Assembly: GCF_900105675.1 (NCBI RefSeq)
Contig: NZ_LT629786.1
Location: 2,914,001-2,978,000, forward strand
Reading direction: 5' to 3'
From: Pseudomonas synxantha
GTDB taxonomy: Bacteria; Pseudomonadota; Gammaproteobacteria; Pseudomonadales; Pseudomonadaceae
DNA length: 64,000 nucleotides
Below are positions 9,673-18,071 of this stretch, piece after piece. Positions within the stretch are counted from its first letter, which is position 1. The number at the start of each line of letters is the position of its first letter. A model generated the notes under the pieces. That model worked only from the letters and a program-made list of their open reading frames with translations. It was not told the origin of the DNA and ran no database searches. The position numbers and the translations under genes were made by a program.

Positions 9673-10305
9673 TCACGAGATGCCCAAGGTCATGGCAAAG
9701 CGCACAATATCTGCCGTGGAGCTGAACCCCATCTTTTCCATCAAGCGCGTCTTGTGGGTGCTGACGGTCTTGTTGCTGATGACCAACTGTTCGGCAATCT
9801 GGTTGACGCTCAGGCCGTGCGCCAGCAAGCGCAGAATCTGGAACTCTCGATCAGACAAGCTTTCGACGTAGGTCTGCTGCTTCAAACCGCTGCTTTGCAG
9901 CGCAATCTGCTCAGCCAGGCCCGGGTCCAGGTAACGTTGCCCACTGACCACCCGCCGCATGGCAGCCAGCAAAGTCTCTGGGTCGCGGTCCTTGGTGACG
10001 TACCCGAGCGCTCCAGCACGTAATGCGCGTTGGGCAATGTGGATTTCGTTATGCATGCTCAACACCAGGATCGGTAGACTCGGGTACTGGGCGTGCAAAC
10101 GGGCGATCAGGATCTCGCCGCTGATACCCGGCATGTTCATGTCCAGCAGCAGCAGGTCGATCTCGACCTGGCGCAACAGTTCGATCAGCTGTGTTCCACT
10201 CTCGGCTTCGGCCACTACTTGCACATCGGCCACCAGGCTAAACAGCTGCTTGAGCCCTTCGCGCATGATGGTGTGGTCATCGGCGATCAGCATGCGAATC
10301 ATCAA
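9673..10305 (-). CDS. LuxR/NarL-type response regulator
   Basis: DNA-binding response regulator of 210 residues. The receiver domain has DD near residues 8-9 and phospho-acceptor D in LLLDMNMPG (about 55). The C-terminal LuxR-type HTH begins SLSDREFQILRLLAHGLS. The ATG overlaps the stop of the upstream sensor kinase (ATGA), so kinase and regulator are a cognate pair. It sits directly before che operon 1 and after che operon 2, which makes the che operons its most likely targets, though that is inference. Confidence 0.9.
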   Translation of the reverse strand: MMIRMLIADDHTIMREGLKQLFSLVADVQVVAEAESGTQLIELLRQVEIDLLLLDMNMPGISGEILIARLHAQYPSLPILVLSMHNEIHIAQRALRAGALGYVTKDRDPETLLAAMRRVVSGQRYLDPGLAEQIALQSSGLKQQTYVESLSDREFQILRLLAHGLSVNQIAEQLVISNKTVSTHKTRLMEKMGFSSTADIVRFAMTLGIS

Positions 10306-13214
10306 TACGTATCCTTGTGCATCGGAATAAATGCCTGGACCGTGGTGCCCTGCCCGGGATGACTGAAAATAATGACTTTGCCGCCCAGCATCAGGCCGCG
10401 CTCACGCATGCCCGCCAGGCCCAGGGTCTGGCGCGTGAGCGCCTCCGGCTCGAAACCCTTGCCGTTGTCCTGCACCTCCAGCAGCCAATGGGTTTCCTGC
10501 GGGGTCAGGGTGACGCTGACCTGTGTCGCTTCGGCGTATCGGGCAATGTTGGTCAGCGACTCCTGAACGATGCGAAACGCGGCGGTAATGTGCGTATCAG
10601 GGAGGACCAGGGGAATCGAAGGCAAGTGCAGCACGCACGGAACCAGGGTCAAGGTGGCGAATTCGGTGGTCAGCCATTCCAGCCCCGATACCAGCCCCAG
10701 GTTCAAGGCGGACGGTCGCAGGCTGGTGGAAACATTGCGCACCACCTGAATCGTCTTGTCGGTCAGCGCCAGCAAGCGTTCCACCTGAGGCGCGAGTTCC
10801 GGCGTGGTGGCGCCGAACTGAAACCGCAATAACGAGATCCCCATGCGCAATGCGGTAAGGTGCTGGCCCAATTCGTCGTGGACCTCCCTGGCAATCAGTT
10901 TGCGCTCCTCTTCCCGGGCGGTTTCGCGGCGGGTCGACAGATCGCGCAACTGCGCGTTGGAATTGGCCAGGCGCCGCTCCGCCGCACGCAGCGTGGAAAT
11001 ATCGCGCCCTACCGCCAGTACGCTGACCACTCGCTCACCATCCAGCTCCGGAACAAAGTGGATCAGCACCACTTTGGGGGCCGTCTTCAAGATTGAGAGT
11101 CGAAACTCTTGCTCGGTTGCCTTGTTTTCACGAATCACCTGGGCAACCAATTCACGAAACAGCTGGGACTGGTTATTCAGGGGGGCCAACGCATCCATAG
11201 GCATGCCGATCAGCTTCGGCCAGGCGTCGCCTACCCAGGTCTTTAACCGCGCATTGACGTAGAGCACGTCACCTTGGGCACTCAACCGGGCGACAGCGTC
11301 CGGACTGTTTTCTACCAGTGTGTTGATGTCGTGCTGGCGCTCCAGTTCTTTGTGTCGGGCGCGGGTCAGCAAGGTGGTATCGCGACCGATCACCAGTATG
11401 CGCGAGCCCGTGCGCCCGGAATCGGCCACCGGTACCAGGGTGAAATGCAGGTTACGAACTTCGTTGAGCAGCAGCATGCTCTCATCTGACTCAACCGTGC
11501 GACCGGCAACCCTGCACTGCTCGCAAAGCCCCTGGAGCTTCTGCGCGCCCAACCGGCCGAATATCGACACCAGCATCGCGCCGATCAGCACCTCATGGGC
11601 TTTGCCCAGCGCGCGTGACAACGCCGGGTTGGCTTCGACACAAGACACATCGCCGGCCGGTGTCACCTCCAACAGCAGAAGCATGTCCAGGTTATGGTCG
11701 AAAATATCCCGGTAACGGCGCTCACGCTCGCGCAGTAACGACTCCGATTGCCAACGTTCAATCGCGATCGCGGCAATGTGGCAGGTTTGCCGTACAGGCT
11801 GAATATCACTCTCGTGCGTCACCGAACCGGGCAACCGGGACAATTCGAAAGCCCCCAGGCGTTGCCCTTGTTTGTCCATGATCGGTTCGGACCAGCATGA
11901 GTTGTCTGCAAGCGTAGAAGCAGACGCCCGATATTTCGCCAGGCCAGTGCCGAGCGGTTCTACCAGCTGTACGCGGCAGGACCAATGGGGCAAGGCCAAT
12001 TGCAGATACCCCACGAGCAGTGCCAGCGTTTCTTCAAGGGAGGCACCCGTCGCCATTTTTTCGAAGATGCCCAAACGCGCATCTTCCAGCAGCTGGTGCC
12101 TGCGCAGTTCGGTAATGTCGTGGGCCAACGAGAGCACACCGACCACTTCGCCAGTGTTGCTGCGTTCGGCCATCAGGCTGACCGCACAACTCACGTAACC
12201 GAGACCGTTGGCGACGCTCCAGCTGTCGACGAATTGCGCGGTCTCGCCCGTTGCCACCACACGGCGCAACTGATTGAGGTAGTCACTGGCTTCCTCATCC
12301 GGGCTGAAGCCTATCGCCGCGTCACACGTCTTGCCAGTCAAGCGCAGATAGGCCGGGTTGACGTAGGTGCGTAACAGGTCGCGGTCGTAACGGACAATGA
12401 TATTGGGGGAGTTTTCCGCCAGGGTGAGAAACTTGAGCTCGCTGCCCATCAATGTTTCGCGCAGCTGCCAATTCTCGGTGATGTCTTCCAGTTGCGACAC
12501 GAAACAGGTCGGTTGCCCCTGGTCGTCACGCACCAGGCCCACGGACAAGCGCACCCACACAACGTGCCCGTCGCGATGAATATAGCGCTTGTGCAATGTC
12601 GCTCCCGCCCTTTCACCGCCCTTCAACTCTTCGATCAGCTGTTTGCCGACCTGCATGTCGTCGGGGTGGGTCAGCGCCATGAACGTGGTGTGTTGCAACT
12701 GCGCTTCGCTGTAGCCCAGCATCGTGCAGATGACACCATTGGCCCGCAGCCAACGCCCCTCCAACGACACCAGCGCCAAGCCGGTGCCGGAGGCGTCGAA
12801 AATCGACCTGAGCGGGATCTGCGCATAACTTTCGACCGCGGGTGGCGGCGCCGATGAAGCCTGGCGCGCAATCACTTCAACGATAAAATAAGCGTCGCGC
12901 CACAGCGTCAGGGAAACATCCAGCAAGCCCTGCCCCGCGCCCACCACCGCAAAAAATGCGCGCTTATTTGCCCCCGCTTTCTCCAGGGCGAGGTAAAAAA
13001 GCCAATGGTCCTCGGCACGCAGGAGTGAGACAAACTCGCAGCCGACGGCAGGAGAAAACCCATCTTCAACCAGCAGGCTTGAGAACGCAGGGTTGCCCAT
13101 CACCACCCGTGCCGCTCGATCCAACGCCGCAACCGCACCTGAAAGGCAGCCGAGCACACTCTCCAGGGTGCGCGCCTTTTCATCGTCAGCCATAACCTGT
13201 GCGTGGCGATTCAT
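10302..13214 (-). CDS. Multi-PAS/GAF soluble sensor histidine kinase
   Basis: About 970 residues with no clear membrane segment. In order it has an N-terminal PAS-like region and PAS-PAC modules (for example AQLQHTTFMALTHPDD), a GAF-like domain near the middle and two more PAS modules. A NarX/DegS-type HisKA_3 kinase core follows, with the H-box REVHDELGQHLTALRMG and a HATPase. It feeds the co-translated regulator downstream. The ATG at 13214 has GAGG about 10 nt upstream; another in-frame ATG at 13193 is possible, and an upstream extension of 38 codons lacks a ribosome site. The stimulus is unknown; PAS/GAF content suggests a cytoplasmic small molecule or redox signal. Confidence 0.88.
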   Translation of the reverse strand: MNRHAQVMADDEKARTLESVLGCLSGAVAALDRAARVVMGNPAFSSLLVEDGFSPAVGCEFVSLLRAEDHWLFYLALEKAGANKRAFFAVVGAGQGLLDVSLTLWRDAYFIVEVIARQASSAPPPAVESYAQIPLRSIFDASGTGLALVSLEGRWLRANGVICTMLGYSEAQLQHTTFMALTHPDDMQVGKQLIEELKGGERAGATLHKRYIHRDGHVVWVRLSVGLVRDDQGQPTCFVSQLEDITENWQLRETLMGSELKFLTLAENSPNIIVRYDRDLLRTYVNPAYLRLTGKTCDAAIGFSPDEEASDYLNQLRRVVATGETAQFVDSWSVANGLGYVSCAVSLMAERSNTGEVVGVLSLAHDITELRRHQLLEDARLGIFEKMATGASLEETLALLVGYLQLALPHWSCRVQLVEPLGTGLAKYRASASTLADNSCWSEPIMDKQGQRLGAFELSRLPGSVTHESDIQPVRQTCHIAAIAIERWQSESLLRERERRYRDIFDHNLDMLLLLEVTPAGDVSCVEANPALSRALGKAHEVLIGAMLVSIFGRLGAQKLQGLCEQCRVAGRTVESDESMLLLNEVRNLHFTLVPVADSGRTGSRILVIGRDTTLLTRARHKELERQHDINTLVENSPDAVARLSAQGDVLYVNARLKTWVGDAWPKLIGMPMDALAPLNNQSQLFRELVAQVIRENKATEQEFRLSILKTAPKVVLIHFVPELDGERVVSVLAVGRDISTLRAAERRLANSNAQLRDLSTRRETAREEERKLIAREVHDELGQHLTALRMGISLLRFQFGATTPELAPQVERLLALTDKTIQVVRNVSTSLRPSALNLGLVSGLEWLTTEFATLTLVPCVLHLPSIPLVLPDTHITAAFRIVQESLTNIARYAEATQVSVTLTPQETHWLLEVQDNGKGFEPEALTRQTLGLAGMRERGLMLGGKVIIFSHPGQGTTVQAFIPMHKDTY

Positions 13215-13262
13215 GTTCCCTATACCTCGGATGTGCAAAACACTTGGCAATAGCGGGATGGG

Positions 13263-13288
13263 TTTCAAGACAGTTAAACGTCTTGAAA
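13263..13288. promoter_or_regulatory. 9-bp perfect inverted repeat upstream of the sensor kinase gene
   Basis: TTTCAAGAC and GTCTTGAAA are separated by 8 nt, about 50-75 nt upstream of the kinase start. It lies in the short gap between cheB2 and the kinase. It lacks a U-tract, so an operator is more likely than a terminator. The binding protein is unknown. Confidence 0.45.
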
Positions 13289-13392
13289 ACCTTAAGCAGC
13301 GCATAGAATCGAAAGGCTTATCGCCCACACAAGTACCCTTGAGTACGTCAGGCCATGCAGTCAGCCGCCCTAATTACACCCTGCACGCGCTC

Positions 13393-13418
13393 AACTTATT
13401 GACCCAGATCAATAAGTT
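13393..13418 (-). terminator. Stem-loop directly after cheB2 stop (possible terminator or attenuator)
   Basis: A 10-bp perfect stem, AACTTATTGA and TCAATAAGTT, with a 6-nt loop. It begins at the stop codon of the last gene of che operon 2. It is AT-rich and not followed by a T-run, so factor-independent termination would be weak; RNA stabilisation or an operator is also possible. Confidence 0.4.
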
Positions 13419-14497
13419 CACTTATGCAAAATCGCCCGATGAATATCTTCCAGCGCCATGACCCGCTGGGCAGCGTTGAGCTTGATCGCTTCCTTGGGCA
13501 TGCCGAACACCACGCAACTGGCCTCGTCCTGGGCCACCGTGGCGGCACCGGCCTCGAGCATCTCCTTGAGCCCGCGCGCGCCGTCGTCGCCCATGCCGGT
13601 CATGATGATGCCCGTGGCGTTCTTGCCGGCGAACTTGGCCACCGAACGAAACAGCACGTCCACTGACGGCCGGTGCCGGTTGACCAGCGGGCCATCGATA
13701 ACCTGGGCGTGGTAATAGGCACCGCTGCGGGTGACCATCAGGTGCTTGCCGCCAGGGGCGATAAGGGCCAGGCCAGGCAGGATGCGGTCATTGTTGCGTG
13801 CTTCGCGCACCTCGATCTCGCAGACGCTGTTGAGACGCTCGGCAAACGAGGCGGTGAATTTTTCCGGCATGTGCTGCACGATCACCATGCCCGGGCACAC
13901 CCGCGGCAGCGCCGTCAGCACCGCCTCCAAGGCTTGGGTACCGCCGGTGGAGGTGCCGATGGCGACGATACGTTCGGTGGTCTGCGCCATGGCATGGCCG
14001 TTGGCGGCGGGCAGGATCGCATCCGCACTGAGCTTGCTGGCCGGGGCCAATGGCGACGGGCTGACGCTGCGCTTGCCCAGGTTCCTGACGTTGGAGTTCG
14101 CCGCGGCACGGATCGCTGTCACCAATTCGGCCGCCGATTCGATCAGGAAGTTCTTCAAGCCGGTGGTCGGCTTGGTGATGATTTCCACGGCGCCCGCTGC
14201 CAGCGCCTGCAGGGAGGTTTCCGCGCCTTTCTGGGTCAGCGACGAGCAGATCACCACCGGCGTAGGCCGTTCGCTCATGATTTTCTTGAGAAAGGTGATG
14301 CCGTCCATGCGCGGCATTTCCACGTCCAGCACGATCACATCCGGCCATTCCCGGGTGAGTTTGTCCATGGCGAAAATCGGGTCGGAGGCGGCACCCATGA
14401 CGTGGATATCCGGCGTGTCGGCGAGAATCGCCAGCAGTACCTGGCGCACCACGGCCGAGTCATCGACCAGCAGCACACTGATTTTTTTGGTAGGCAT
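13418..14497 (-). CDS. cheB: CheB2, chemotaxis protein-glutamate methylesterase
   Basis: Complete CheB of 359 residues. The receiver domain has DDS at 12-14 and phospho-acceptor D58 in [10 protein letters not shown]. The C-terminal esterase domain has the Ser motif GTSTGG, the His motif VQHMPEKF and the Asp motif GMGDDGARG. It is the last gene of che operon 2 and overlaps cheD2 by 38 nt, much more than in operon 1. It presumably reverses CheR2 methylation on the receptors of this operon. Confidence 0.95.
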   Translation of the reverse strand: MPTKKISVLLVDDSAVVRQVLLAILADTPDIHVMGAASDPIFAMDKLTREWPDVIVLDVEMPRMDGITFLKKIMSERPTPVVICSSLTQKGAETSLQALAAGAVEIITKPTTGLKNFLIESAAELVTAIRAAANSNVRNLGKRSVSPSPLAPASKLSADAILPAANGHAMAQTTERIVAIGTSTGGTQALEAVLTALPRVCPGMVIVQHMPEKFTASFAERLNSVCEIEVREARNNDRILPGLALIAPGGKHLMVTRSGAYYHAQVIDGPLVNRHRPSVDVLFRSVAKFAGKNATGIIMTGMGDDGARGLKEMLEAGAATVAQDEASCVVFGMPKEAIKLNAAQRVMALEDIHRAILHK

Positions 14498-14993
14498 CTT
14501 GTTGAAGTGTTCCCATTGGTTGGTGCCGGACCCAGACGTTGCCGTTCCACAGGTCGAACATGACCGTGCGATAACCGGTACTGCCCATGTCCTGGGCCGT
14601 CAGGTGCAGGTGATAGCGCTCGGCGAGGGCCAGCGCTGCGCGAATATTCAGGCTGGCCACGTCCTGGGTCGGCAAGCGGCGCGGCTGATCGGGAAACATC
14701 TCGCCGCCGCCGAACAACTTGACCTGATAATCCCGTGCATGGGTGCCATTGGCCTGGGCGTGGCGCAGCAACAGTTCCATGGCTTCGTCGCCATAGCGGC
14801 CATCCAGGGGCTGATGATCGCGCAGGCGTGCCGGCAGCATGAAGTGACACATGCCGCCGATCCGCCGTTGCGGGTGCCAAAAGGTGATCGCCACGCAGGA
14901 ACCGAGCAAGGTGCGCAGGCGCGTCGGCCGCGTCGCAAAGCTGACCTGGCCAGGCGCTAAGACCACTTCGCTCGCATCGACTGGTTTTTTCAT
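14460..14993 (-). CDS. cheD: CheD2, chemoreceptor glutamine deamidase
   Basis: The protein has 177 residues with the catalytic T28, C33 (LGSCVAI) and H50 (GGMCHFM) of the CheD family at the same positions as CheD1. Its stop lies inside cheB2 (38-nt overlap) and its start overlaps the cheR2 stop as ATGA. The C-terminal residues encoded in the overlap have no CheD1 counterpart. Confidence 0.93.
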   Translation of the reverse strand: MKKPVDASEVVLAPGQVSFATRPTRLRTLLGSCVAITFWHPQRRIGGMCHFMLPARLRDHQPLDGRYGDEAMELLLRHAQANGTHARDYQVKLFGGGEMFPDQPRRLPTQDVASLNIRAALALAERYHLHLTAQDMGSTGYRTVMFDLWNGNVWVRHQPMGTLQQDAYQKNQCAAGR

Positions 14994-15808
14994 GGCTTGC
15001 GGTAAATCGACGGCGCCACCAGCTTCAAAGTGTCGTTTACACCGTTGAGGCTTTCCGAGTGGCTGATGATGAAATAACCGCCGGGCTTGAGCAGCGGCAG
15101 CAGACGCGCGACCACCTGGCTCTTGGTCTGCTGGTCGAAATAGATCATCACGTTGCGCAGGAAGATCACCTCGAACTCGCCCAAAGCCGGCAGCGCTTCG
15201 TTAAGGTTGACCTGGACAAAATTGACCCGGCTACGCAAGGCCTTGTCGATCAGGAAGGTGCCCTCCTGGCGGCCAGTGCCCTTGAGGCAGTACTTGGTCA
15301 GCAGCGGCTGGGGCAGCGTCCCGGCGCGCTCCATGGCGTAATGGCCGTTGCGCGCCTTGGCCAGCACCTGGATGCTGATGTCCGAGCCGATCACTTCCCA
15401 GGGGGTGGTGCCCAGGCTCTCGGCCAGGGTCATCGCCAGGCTGTAGGGTTCTTCGCCCGATGAACTGGCCGCGCTCCACACGCGAAAGACCTTGCCCGGC
15501 GCCGCCTTGGGCAGCACCTGCTGGCGCAGGAAGTCGAAGTGCTTGGGTTCGCGGAAAAAATAGGTTTCGTTGGTGGTGAGCAAATCCAGCGCAACCTGCA
15601 GCTCGCCCTTGCGCTGGTCACTCATGATCAGCTTGAAGTACTCACCATAGCTGTGCAGCTCATAGTGCTTGAGGCGCTTGAACAGGCGCCCGGCCACCAG
15701 GGCTTTCTTGGCCGGCGACAGGTTGATGCCGGCCGCGCGGTACAGCCAGCTCTGGAACTGGCCGAATTCACGATCGTCGATGGAGGCGGTTTCTGGCATG
15801 GTCGGCAC
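14990..15808 (-). CDS. cheR: CheR2, MCP methyltransferase
   Basis: SAM-dependent receptor methyltransferase of 272 residues. It has NETYFFREPKHFDF, the SAM-site motif VWSAASSSGEEPYS and the IFLRNVMIYFDQQ segment. The ATG directly abuts the cheW2 stop and its end overlaps cheD2. Overall sequence is strongly alignable with CheR1, supporting duplication of the whole operon. Confidence 0.95.
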   Translation of the reverse strand: MPTMPETASIDDREFGQFQSWLYRAAGINLSPAKKALVAGRLFKRLKHYELHSYGEYFKLIMSDQRKGELQVALDLLTTNETYFFREPKHFDFLRQQVLPKAAPGKVFRVWSAASSSGEEPYSLAMTLAESLGTTPWEVIGSDISIQVLAKARNGHYAMERAGTLPQPLLTKYCLKGTGRQEGTFLIDKALRSRVNFVQVNLNEALPALGEFEVIFLRNVMIYFDQQTKSQVVARLLPLLKPGGYFIISHSESLNGVNDTLKLVAPSIYRKP

Positions 15809-16348
15809 TCAACGCGGATCGAGGTCGAGGGCCGGCGCTTGGCCACCCTCGGCGAGGCTGGACATCTCATCGATGGACAGCACCTTGTCCACCTCCAGCA
15901 CGATCACGAACTTGCCGTCGACCTTGGCCATGCCACCGATGAAGTCGGCGCGAATTCGCGCCCCGAAGCTGGGTGGTGGCTCGATCTGCGCAGCTGGGAT
16001 CTCCTGCACCGCCGACACGGTGTCGACCAGCAAGCCGATATCCTGTGGCCGGCCCTCTTCGCTGCTCGCCTCGATGATGATCACGCAGGAGCGCCGGGTG
16101 ATCGCCGAATTGGCCCGCCCAAAGCGCGCCGACAAGTCCACCACCGGCACCACCGCGCCGCGCAGATTGATCACCCCACGCACGAACGCCGGCATCATCG
16201 GCACCACAGTCAGGCTGCCGTATTCAATAATCTCCTTGATCCCCAGGATGGCGATGGCGAACATTTCGCCGCCAAGCATGAAGGTCAGGTATTGCGCATC
16301 CTCATCCACCGCAACCGCGGTATGCCGAGTCGTCATCACTGCGCCCAT
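15809..16348 (-). CDS. cheW: CheW2, chemotaxis coupling protein
   Basis: CheW-domain adaptor of 179 residues with AQYLTFMLGGEMFAIAILGIKEIIEY split across the first strands and RGVINLRGAVVPVVDL in the middle. The ATG at 16348 was chosen because AGGAG lies about 6 nt upstream; an in-frame ATG 24 nt earlier has no such site. It sits between MCP2 and cheR2 and is the only cheW of this operon. Confidence 0.92.
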   Translation of the reverse strand: MGAVMTTRHTAVAVDEDAQYLTFMLGGEMFAIAILGIKEIIEYGSLTVVPMMPAFVRGVINLRGAVVPVVDLSARFGRANSAITRRSCVIIIEASSEEGRPQDIGLLVDTVSAVQEIPAAQIEPPPSFGARIRADFIGGMAKVDGKFVIVLEVDKVLSIDEMSSLAEGGQAPALDLDPR

Positions 16349-16383
16349 GTCACTCTCCTTGTAAGCCCGCATTGATCGTGGGA

Positions 16384-18042
16384 TCAGAAGCGGGTGAATT
16401 CAGATTCGTCCGGGGCACTGGCCAGGCTGTAGGCGAAGGCCTTGCGCGGTGCCTGTGGTTTCGGCCGCGGAGGCTGACGGTTGGGCTTGCTGCCGGGGCT
16501 GTCGACGCTGTTGTCTTGAACCGCGGCCCTTGGGGTTGAATCCAGCACGAAGAAGCTCATGGCCTGTTGCAGTTGCTCGGCCTGGCTGCTCATCTCTTCG
16601 GCCGTGGCCGCCAGTTCCTCGCTGCTCGAGGCATTTTGCTGGGTCACCTGGTTGAGCTGGGTCATGGCCGTGTTGATCTGCCCGACACCCGCGGCCTGTT
16701 CTTCGGAGGCGGCGCTGATTTCCTGCACAAGGTCGGAGGTCTTGTTGATGGAGGGCACCATTTCGTCGAGCAGCTTGCCGGCCTTCTCAGCCATGTCCAC
16801 GCTGCTGGAGGACAGCTCGCCGATTTCCTGGGCGGCGACCTGGCTGCGTTCGGCCAGCTTGCGCACTTCGGCGGCCACCACGGCGAAGCCCTTGCCATGC
16901 TCGCCGGCCCGAGCGGCCTCGATGGCGGCATTGAGGGCAAGCAGATTGGTCTGGTAGGCAATGTCATCGATGATGCTGATGCGCTGGGCGATTTTCTTCA
17001 TCGCCACCACGGTCTGCTGTACCGATTCGCCGCCTTCGGTGGCCTCCTTGGCGGCCTTGCTGGCCATGCCATCGGTGACCTTGGCGTTTTCGGTGTTCTG
17101 GTTGATGCTGGCGCTCATTTGCTCCACCGAGGCACTGGTTTCCTCGACGCTGGCGGCCTGTTCACTGGTGGCCTGGCTCATCGATTGCGCGGTGGCACTG
17201 ACCTGCTCGGAGGCGCTGGCGAGGTTATCGGCGGCGTTGCGCACTTCGCCGATGATATGCGCCAGCTTGCCGACCATGTTGCGCATGGCGTTGAGCACCA
17301 TGCCGGTTTCATCCTTGGCACCCGGTTCGATATGGGCGTTGAGGTTGCCTTCGGCCAATTGCTCGGCGGCGGTTGCGGCTTGGCGCAGTGGGCGGGAAAT
17401 GATGCGGGCGATGAACACCGCCAGGCCCAGGCCGATCAACAAGGCCGCGGCCAGTACCGCGATGATCGACAGGCGTGCGTTTTCGTACAGCGCCAAGCCT
17501 TTGTCACCTGCGACCGTCGCGCCGGCGTCATTGAGTTCGACCATTTTCTGCAGGCGGGTGGTCACCTCATCGAAATGCCCCTTGGACTCCCCTCTGAGCA
17601 AACCGCGTGCCTGGACTTCCTGGTTCTGCCGGGAAAATTCGAGCAATTGCTTGCTGCTTGCCAGGTACGCTTCCCATGCGCTTTTTACGCTGGCCAGCAG
17701 CTGACGATCTTCATCGTTCGACAGCAACTGCTCATAGGTGCCCATGCGGGTTTCGAACTGTTGGCGCGCGTCGGCGGCTTCACGTTCGGCCTGGGCCTTT
17801 TCCTCGGCGATCTCGGTCGCGAGGTGGCGGTTTTCCTTCAAGCGATAGTTGGCGGCAAAAAAACGCATGCCTGCCGCTGCGCGCATGGAAGGCATCCAGT
17901 TGCCCTTGATGTCCTGGGCTGCCTGGTTGACAGCGCCGAGCTGGTGGATGGCGAAGCCACCCATGGCCGCGGTGAGCGCCAGGACCACCAGGAACGAGCT
18001 GATCAGCTTGGTGGAAATCTTGAGATCGTAGAACCATTTCAT
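16384..18042 (-). CDS. Methyl-accepting chemotaxis protein (MCP2) with C-terminal EFTRF
   Basis: Chemoreceptor of 552 residues. It has TM1 at about 11-33, a four-helix-type periplasmic sensor region, and TM2 near 185-207. A single HAMP (ISRPLRQAATAAEQLAEGNL) and a signalling hairpin with tip [20 protein letters not shown] follow. The ATG at 18042 has GGAGG 8 nt upstream. The last five residues EFTRF fit the x-[FYWH]-x-x-[FYWH] pentapeptide that tethers CheR or CheB. It lacks the duplicated HAMP block of MCP1. Confidence 0.93.
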   Translation of the reverse strand: MKWFYDLKISTKLISSFLVVLALTAAMGGFAIHQLGAVNQAAQDIKGNWMPSMRAAAGMRFFAANYRLKENRHLATEIAEEKAQAEREAADARQQFETRMGTYEQLLSNDEDRQLLASVKSAWEAYLASSKQLLEFSRQNQEVQARGLLRGESKGHFDEVTTRLQKMVELNDAGATVAGDKGLALYENARLSIIAVLAAALLIGLGLAVFIARIISRPLRQAATAAEQLAEGNLNAHIEPGAKDETGMVLNAMRNMVGKLAHIIGEVRNAADNLASASEQVSATAQSMSQATSEQAASVEETSASVEQMSASINQNTENAKVTDGMASKAAKEATEGGESVQQTVVAMKKIAQRISIIDDIAYQTNLLALNAAIEAARAGEHGKGFAVVAAEVRKLAERSQVAAQEIGELSSSSVDMAEKAGKLLDEMVPSINKTSDLVQEISAASEEQAAGVGQINTAMTQLNQVTQQNASSSEELAATAEEMSSQAEQLQQAMSFFVLDSTPRAAVQDNSVDSPGSKPNRQPPRPKPQAPRKAFAYSLASAPDESEFTRF

Positions 18043-18071
18043 CGGGGAACCTCCATGGAATTGCAAAGACA

